Source of the DNA: Streptomyces sp. NBC_01314
GTDB taxonomy: Bacteria > Actinomycetota > Actinomycetes > Streptomycetales > Streptomycetaceae
Direction: 5' to 3'
Length of the DNA stretch: 64,000 nt
NCBI RefSeq assembly: GCF_041435215.1
Contig: NZ_CP108394.1
Location: 1,426,001 to 1,490,000, forward strand
The notes under the pieces are model-generated. The model saw only the letters and a list, made by a program, of their open reading frames with translations, was not told the origin of the DNA and did no database searches. Shown here in pieces: positions 60,399 through 64,000 of the stretch (position 1 is the first letter of the stretch; each line of letters begins with the position of its first letter). The position numbers and the translations under genes were made by a program.

Positions 60399-61481
60399 TC
60401 AGAAGTCGAACTTGTCGATGTTCGCCTTGTTGAACACGGTGGGCTTGCCGAGGCTGATCACGCCGTCCTTGCCGATGGTGTACTCGCCCATGGCACCGGC
60501 GGTGAAGGTCTCGCCCTCCTTGCCGGTGATCTGGCCGGAGGCCAGCGCCACCGCGGTACGGGCGGCCAGCTCACCGAGCTTCGCCGGGTCCCACAGCTCG
60601 AAGCCCTCGACGGTGCCGTCCTTGACGTACTTGCGCATGTCGTTGGGGGTGCCGAGGCCGGTCAGCTTGACCTTGCCCTTGTACTTGGAGCCCGACAGGT
60701 ACTGGGCGGCGGCCTTGATGCCGACCGTGGTCGGGGAGATGATCCCCTTCAGCTTCGGGTACTCCTGGAGCAGGCCCTGGGTCTGCTGGAAGGACTTCTG
60801 GGCGTCGTCGTCACCGTAGGCGACCTTGACCAGCTTGATGTCCTTGTACTTGGGGTCCTCCAGCTCCTTCTTCATGAAGTCGATCCAGACGTTCTGGTTC
60901 GTCGCGGTCTGCGCGGCCGACAGGACGGCGATCTCGCCCTTGAAGCCGATCTGCTCGGCGAGCAGCTGGACCTCGGTGCGGCCGAGGTCCTCGGCGCTGG
61001 CCTGCGAGACGAAGGCGTTACGGCACTCCGGCTTGGTGTCGGAGTCGTAGGTGACGACCTTGATGTCGTTGCTCATGGCCTGCTTGAGCGCGGTGCACAG
61101 GGCGCCCGGGTCCTGCGCGGAGACGGCCATGGCGTCGACCTGCTGCTGGGTGAGCGTGTTGACGTAGTTCACCTGGCCGGAGGTGTCCGTGGCGCTGGAC
61201 GGGCCGACCTCCTTGTAGCTGGAGCCGAGCTCCTTCAGGGCCGCCTCGCCGCCCTTGTCGGCGGAGGTGAAGTACGGGTTGTTGACCTGCTTGGGCAGGA
61301 AGCCGACGGTCAGGCCCTTCTTCAGCTCGGCGTTCGGGTCGGCCTTGCCGGTGGCCGCCGCGGTGGCGGTGTCGTCCTTGACGTCGGTCTTCGTGGTGCC
61401 GCCACAGGCGGTGGCGGCCAGAGCGAAGGAGGTGACGGCGGCGAGCGCCGCACAGGAACGACGGAGGGTTGCTCTGCGCAT
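60399..61481 (-). CDS. rhaS: Rhamnose ABC transporter substrate-binding lipoprotein
   Basis: 360-residue binding lipoprotein with signal peptide and lipobox ALAATAC, then the RbsB-like fold (GFLPKQVNNPYFTSADKGGEAALKELG, YDSDTKPECRNAFVSQAS). It matches the RhaS-type L-rhamnose binding protein. ATG 61481 follows AAAGGA. The neighbours RhaQ, RhaP and RhaT complete the importer; RhaM directly downstream supports rhamnose as ligand. It is separated from rhaQ by an intergenic repeat, perhaps allowing a higher level than the membrane parts. Confidence 0.92.
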   Translation of the reverse strand: MRRATLRRSCAALAAVTSFALAATACGGTTKTDVKDDTATAAATGKADPNAELKKGLTVGFLPKQVNNPYFTSADKGGEAALKELGSSYKEVGPSSATDTSGQVNYVNTLTQQQVDAMAVSAQDPGALCTALKQAMSNDIKVVTYDSDTKPECRNAFVSQASAEDLGRTEVQLLAEQIGFKGEIAVLSAAQTATNQNVWIDFMKKELEDPKYKDIKLVKVAYGDDDAQKSFQQTQGLLQEYPKLKGIISPTTVGIKAAAQYLSGSKYKGKVKLTGLGTPNDMRKYVKDGTVEGFELWDPAKLGELAARTAVALASGQITGKEGETFTAGAMGEYTIGKDGVISLGKPTVFNKANIDKFDF

Positions 61482-61529
61482 GACGAGGGTTCCTTTACGA
61501 GGAGGAGTGGTGTGACACGCCCGTTTTCT

Positions 61530-61597
61530 CGGGGGCGCGGGGAACTGCTTCTTGGGGGCGCGGGGGTACCGCGCGACCAGCCACGAACGACCGGCAG
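61530..61597. repeat. Dispersed Streptomyces intergenic repeat, copy 2
   Basis: Contains GGGGGCGCGGGGAACTGC and CGCGACCAGCCACGAACG, related to the inverse element at 41461-41509. The GGGGGCGCGGGG part is duplicated within it. It lies between rhaQ and rhaS in the rhamnose operon. Confidence 0.6.
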
Positions 61598-61600
61598 ATT

Positions 61601-62635
61601 TCAGGTGACCGTCCTTCCAACGGTCTTTCCGACGGAGCCACCCGCGGATTTTCGGCCGGCCCGAGCGAGAGCGACCTGCCTCGCCACCCGGGGACCGAGC
61701 ACGGACAGCACGAGCAGGACACCCGTGACGACGATCTGCGACTGCGCCGAGACGTCCTGCAGGCTCATCACGTTCTGCAGGGTGCCGAGCAGGAACACGC
61801 CGGCGATCGCGCCGCCGAGCGTCCCCTTGCCTCCGTCGAAGTCGATGCCACCGAGCAACACGGCGGCGATGACGGAGAGTTCGAGTCCGGTCGCGTTGTC
61901 GTAGCGGGCGCTGGCGTAGTGCAGCGCCCAGAAGATGCCGGTGAGGGAGGCCATGAGGCCGGTCACCGTGAAGAGGATCAGCTTCTGGCGCTTGACACGG
62001 ATGCCGGTGAAGCGTGCGGCCTCCTCACTGGCGCCGATCGCGAACAGGGAACGCCCGAACGGGGTGGCGTGCAGGACGATCACGGCGATGACGAGCAGCA
62101 CCAGGAAGGGGATGAGTGCCCGGGGAACGAAGCTGTCGCCGATCCGGCCGGCCGCGAAGTCGAGGTACTGCGTGGGGAAGTCGGTCACCGCGTCGGAGCC
62201 GAGCACGATCTGCGCGATGCCCCGGTAGGCGGCGAGCGTACCGATGGTGACGGCGAGGGAGGACAGGCCGAGCCGGGTGACCAGCAGGCCGTTGATCAGT
62301 CCGCAGACGACGCCGAGGAGGAGACAGATCGGGATGATCGCCTCGATGGTCAGGCCCTGGTTCCACAGGACGCCCATCACCGCGCCGGACAGGCCGGCGG
62401 TGGAGGCGACCGACAGATCGATCTCGCCGGAGACCACGAGGAGGGTCATCGGGAGGGCGACCAGCGCGATCGGCAGGGTGTTGCCGATGAGGAAGGACAG
62501 GTTGAGCGCGTTGCCGAAGCCGTCCACGGTGGAGAAGGACAGCAGGAGCACGACGATGAACGTGGCACCGACGGCCGAATCCCACCTTTTCAGGGCGGAC
62601 CAGCGGCTCGCGCGCGACAGGGTGGAGTCAGCCAT
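61601..62635 (-). CDS. rhaQ: Rhamnose ABC transporter permease
   Basis: 344-residue permease with about eight to nine membrane helices and the family motif VSGEIDLSVASTAGLSG plus LLGGIDFDGGKGTLGGAIAG. It is the second of two permeases (RhaP/RhaQ) that form a heterodimer in rhamnose importers. ATG 62635 overlaps the rhaP stop by 8 bp. Together with RhaP, RhaT and RhaS it imports L-rhamnose. Confidence 0.93.
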   Translation of the reverse strand: MADSTLSRASRWSALKRWDSAVGATFIVVLLLSFSTVDGFGNALNLSFLIGNTLPIALVALPMTLLVVSGEIDLSVASTAGLSGAVMGVLWNQGLTIEAIIPICLLLGVVCGLINGLLVTRLGLSSLAVTIGTLAAYRGIAQIVLGSDAVTDFPTQYLDFAAGRIGDSFVPRALIPFLVLLVIAVIVLHATPFGRSLFAIGASEEAARFTGIRVKRQKLILFTVTGLMASLTGIFWALHYASARYDNATGLELSVIAAVLLGGIDFDGGKGTLGGAIAGVFLLGTLQNVMSLQDVSAQSQIVVTGVLLVLSVLGPRVARQVALARAGRKSAGGSVGKTVGRTVT

Positions 62636-63668
62636 GGCGGGCGTTCCTCTTCTTCAGGGCTGCAGCCACCCGCAGCGCGACCACACGGTCCACCGCGATG
62701 GCGAGGATGAGCAGGATGCCGTTGATGGCCAGCACCCACACCGAGCTGACGCCGAGGGCGGGCAGCACGCTGTTGATGGAGGTCAGCAGGAGGGCGCCGA
62801 GCGCCGCGCCGTAGACACTGCCGGAGCCGCCGGTGAAGACGACGCCGCCGACCACGACGGCGCTGACGACGGTGAGTTCGTAGCCGTTGCCGGTGCTGGA
62901 GTCGACGTTGCCGAAGCGGGCCAGGTAGAGCGCTCCGGCGAGGCCGGCGAGGGCGCCGCAGAAGGTGTAGGCGACCAGGATCCGCTTGCGGACCGGGATG
63001 CCGGCGAGCCGGGCGGCCTCCGGGTTGGAGCCGAGGGCGTACAGCTCGCGGCCGCTGCCGAAGTGCTTCATGTAGTACGCCGTGGCCACCAGCACCACCA
63101 CCGCGATCAGCGCCAGGTACGGCACCGCGGAGATACCGCCGGAGCCGAAGTCGATGAATCCGTCGGGCAGGGCGGACGCGGTGATCTGGCGGGAGCCGAC
63201 CCAGATCGAGTCGATGCCCCGGATGATGTAGAGCGTGCCGAGGGTGACCACGAGGGCGGGCACCTGGCCGAGGCTGACGAGCAGACCGTTCAGCAGGCCG
63301 AAGCCGATGCCCAGCAGGACCGCCAGGAGCACGGCCACGACCGGGTTCCCGCCGCCCTGGAGATAGATGCCGGCGGCGAAGGCGCTGATGCCGAGGGTGG
63401 AGCCGACCGACAGGTCGACGTTCCGGGTGATGACGACCAGCGACTGGCCTACGGCGACCAGCACCAGGATGGTCGCGTTGAGCAGGAGGTCCTTGATGCC
63501 CTGCTCGGTGAGGAACTCGCTGTTGCCCAGCTGGGTGACGACGATCATCACCAGGAAGACGACCAGGATGGCGAGTTCACGCATCTTGAAGACGCGGTCC
63601 ACGAGCCGGGTGCCGCTGGACTTGGGCACCTCGGCGACGGGGGTGTTCTGAGGGGTGGTCACCGTCAT
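62628..63668 (-). CDS. rhaP: Rhamnose ABC transporter permease
   Basis: 346-residue permease with motif [21 protein letters not shown] and [23 protein letters not shown] 63668 is set by GGGAGGG and shares an ATGA overlap with the upstream ATPase gene. It pairs with RhaQ, encoded directly downstream with an 8-bp overlap, so the operon order is rhaT-rhaP-rhaQ-rhaS. Confidence 0.93.
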   Translation of the reverse strand: MTVTTPQNTPVAEVPKSSGTRLVDRVFKMRELAILVVFLVMIVVTQLGNSEFLTEQGIKDLLLNATILVLVAVGQSLVVITRNVDLSVGSTLGISAFAAGIYLQGGGNPVVAVLLAVLLGIGFGLLNGLLVSLGQVPALVVTLGTLYIIRGIDSIWVGSRQITASALPDGFIDFGSGGISAVPYLALIAVVVLVATAYYMKHFGSGRELYALGSNPEAARLAGIPVRKRILVAYTFCGALAGLAGALYLARFGNVDSSTGNGYELTVVSAVVVGGVVFTGGSGSVYGAALGALLLTSINSVLPALGVSSVWVLAINGILLILAIAVDRVVALRVAAALKKRNARHG

Positions 63669-64000
63669 GCGGCGGCCCTCCCGGTGGCTGCGGCCATCAC
63701 GGTTTCCTCGGTGGCTTCGGAGCGAGGGATCTCGGCGGTGAGCCGGCCCTCGTGCATCACGAGCACGCGGTCGGCCATACCGAGGATCTCGGGCAGATCG
63801 GAGGAGATCATCAGCACGGCCACCCCGTCGGCGGCGAGCTGACTGAGGAGGCGGTGCACCTCGGCCTTCGTACCGACGTCGATGCCCCGGGTGGGCTCGT
63901 CGACGATCAGCACCTTCGGCCCGGTGGCGAGCCACTTGGCGAGGACGACCTTCTGCTGGTTGCCGCCGGACAGCGTGTTGACGCTGTCGGCGATCCGGGC
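63665..64000 (-). CDS. rhaT: Rhamnose ABC transporter ATPase, C-terminal 111 residues only
   Basis: The gene enters from the right window edge. The visible part starts [20 protein letters not shown] (signature of the second nucleotide-binding domain) and contains Walker [20 protein letters not shown] and the switch region [19 protein letters not shown]. It matches the end of a double-domain RbsA/RhaT-type ATPase. ATGA overlap with rhaP shows tight coupling. Confidence 0.9.
   Translation of the reverse strand, partial: ARIADSVNTLSGGNQQKVVLAKWLATGPKVLIVDEPTRGIDVGTKAEVHRLLSQLAADGVAVLMISSDLPEILGMADRVLVMHEGRLTAEIPRSEATEETVMAAATGRAAA

Noticed and set aside
1..64000. tRNA genes, rRNA genes, CRISPR arrays, insertion sequences, prophage or integrase genes
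   Set aside because: No tRNA-like T-loop contexts outside coding regions, no regularly spaced repeats with unique spacers, and no transposase or integrase frames were found.

Overview
The window is 64 kb of very GC-rich DNA with third-position GC bias in nearly every reading frame, GTG/TTG starts alongside ATG, purine-rich ribosome sites, rare TTA codons and an actinobacterial gene set (large LuxR ATPase regulator, DUF4235, CYP102B-like P450, F420-type enzymes, a DmdR1-type iron box, MshB-like deacetylase). This is a Streptomyces or very close relative, probably from an accessory, arm-like part of the chromosome: regulators, transporters and small catabolic units dominate, and I see no ribosomal, tRNA or other core operons. 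No insertion sequence, prophage, CRISPR array or tRNA was found.

Layout. 1-5.5 kb: a truncated secreted GH2 glycosidase and a divergent PAS/GAF/PP2C signalling phosphatase. 5.6-12 kb: an ArsB-type permease, an AraC regulator divergent from a PhyH dioxygenase, a NarL-type two-component pair and an orphan solute-binding protein. 12.2-18.3 kb: a large LuxR-type ATPase regulator followed by two alpha/beta hydrolases, a metallo-beta-lactamase-fold protein and a flavoprotein. 18.3-27 kb: a GAF-LuxR regulator divergent from a complete sugar-type ABC system co-directional with an amidohydrolase, then a LuxAB-like monooxygenase divergent from a MarR regulator. 27-31 kb: LysE exporter, deazaflavin nitroreductase, CDF metal exporter divergent from a glutathionyl-hydroquinone-reductase-like enzyme, DUF4235. 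31-36.5 kb: VOC and GNAT proteins, a DUF1304-TetR autoregulated operon, and an aldehyde/alcohol dehydrogenase pair divergent from its MarR regulator. 36.6-45.8 kb: STAS protein, divergent PRPP synthase paralogue, DUF4230, VanZ, a PHP protein, a HAD phosphatase, a VanX-like dipeptidase, an epimerase and an APH-fold kinase. 46-53.7 kb: FusB-type EF-G-binding-domain protein, FUSC-like membrane protein, lactonase lipoprotein, iron-regulated DUF2470 protein and a TetR/P450 pair. 53.7-57.3 kb: pentapeptide protein, acetyltransferase, PIG-L deacetylase, S33 peptidase. 57.4-64 kb: a leftward L-rhamnose locus (RhaT partial, RhaP, RhaQ, RhaS, RhaM), a secreted BNR-type beta-propeller enzyme and a LacI regulator.

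How the genes work together. Several units look like self-contained regulator-plus-target modules whose operators can be read directly: two 12-bp palindromes exactly 21 bp apart in front of DUF1304-TetR, two ACAGG-N3-CCTGT sites between the aldehyde dehydrogenase and MarR, an iron box in front of DUF2470, and inverted repeats in front of the P450, LysE and the orphan binding protein. Five genes carry an in-frame TTA leucine codon (GH2, sensor kinase, LuxR ATPase, STAS, PIG-L), which in Streptomyces makes translation depend on the developmental bldA tRNA. At the right end, the propeller enzyme keeps a His/His/Tyr/Arg pattern that I recall from ulvan/rhamnosyl-uronate lyases and sits in a rhamnose uptake operon, suggesting extracellular cleavage of a rhamnose-containing polysaccharide followed by rhamnose import.
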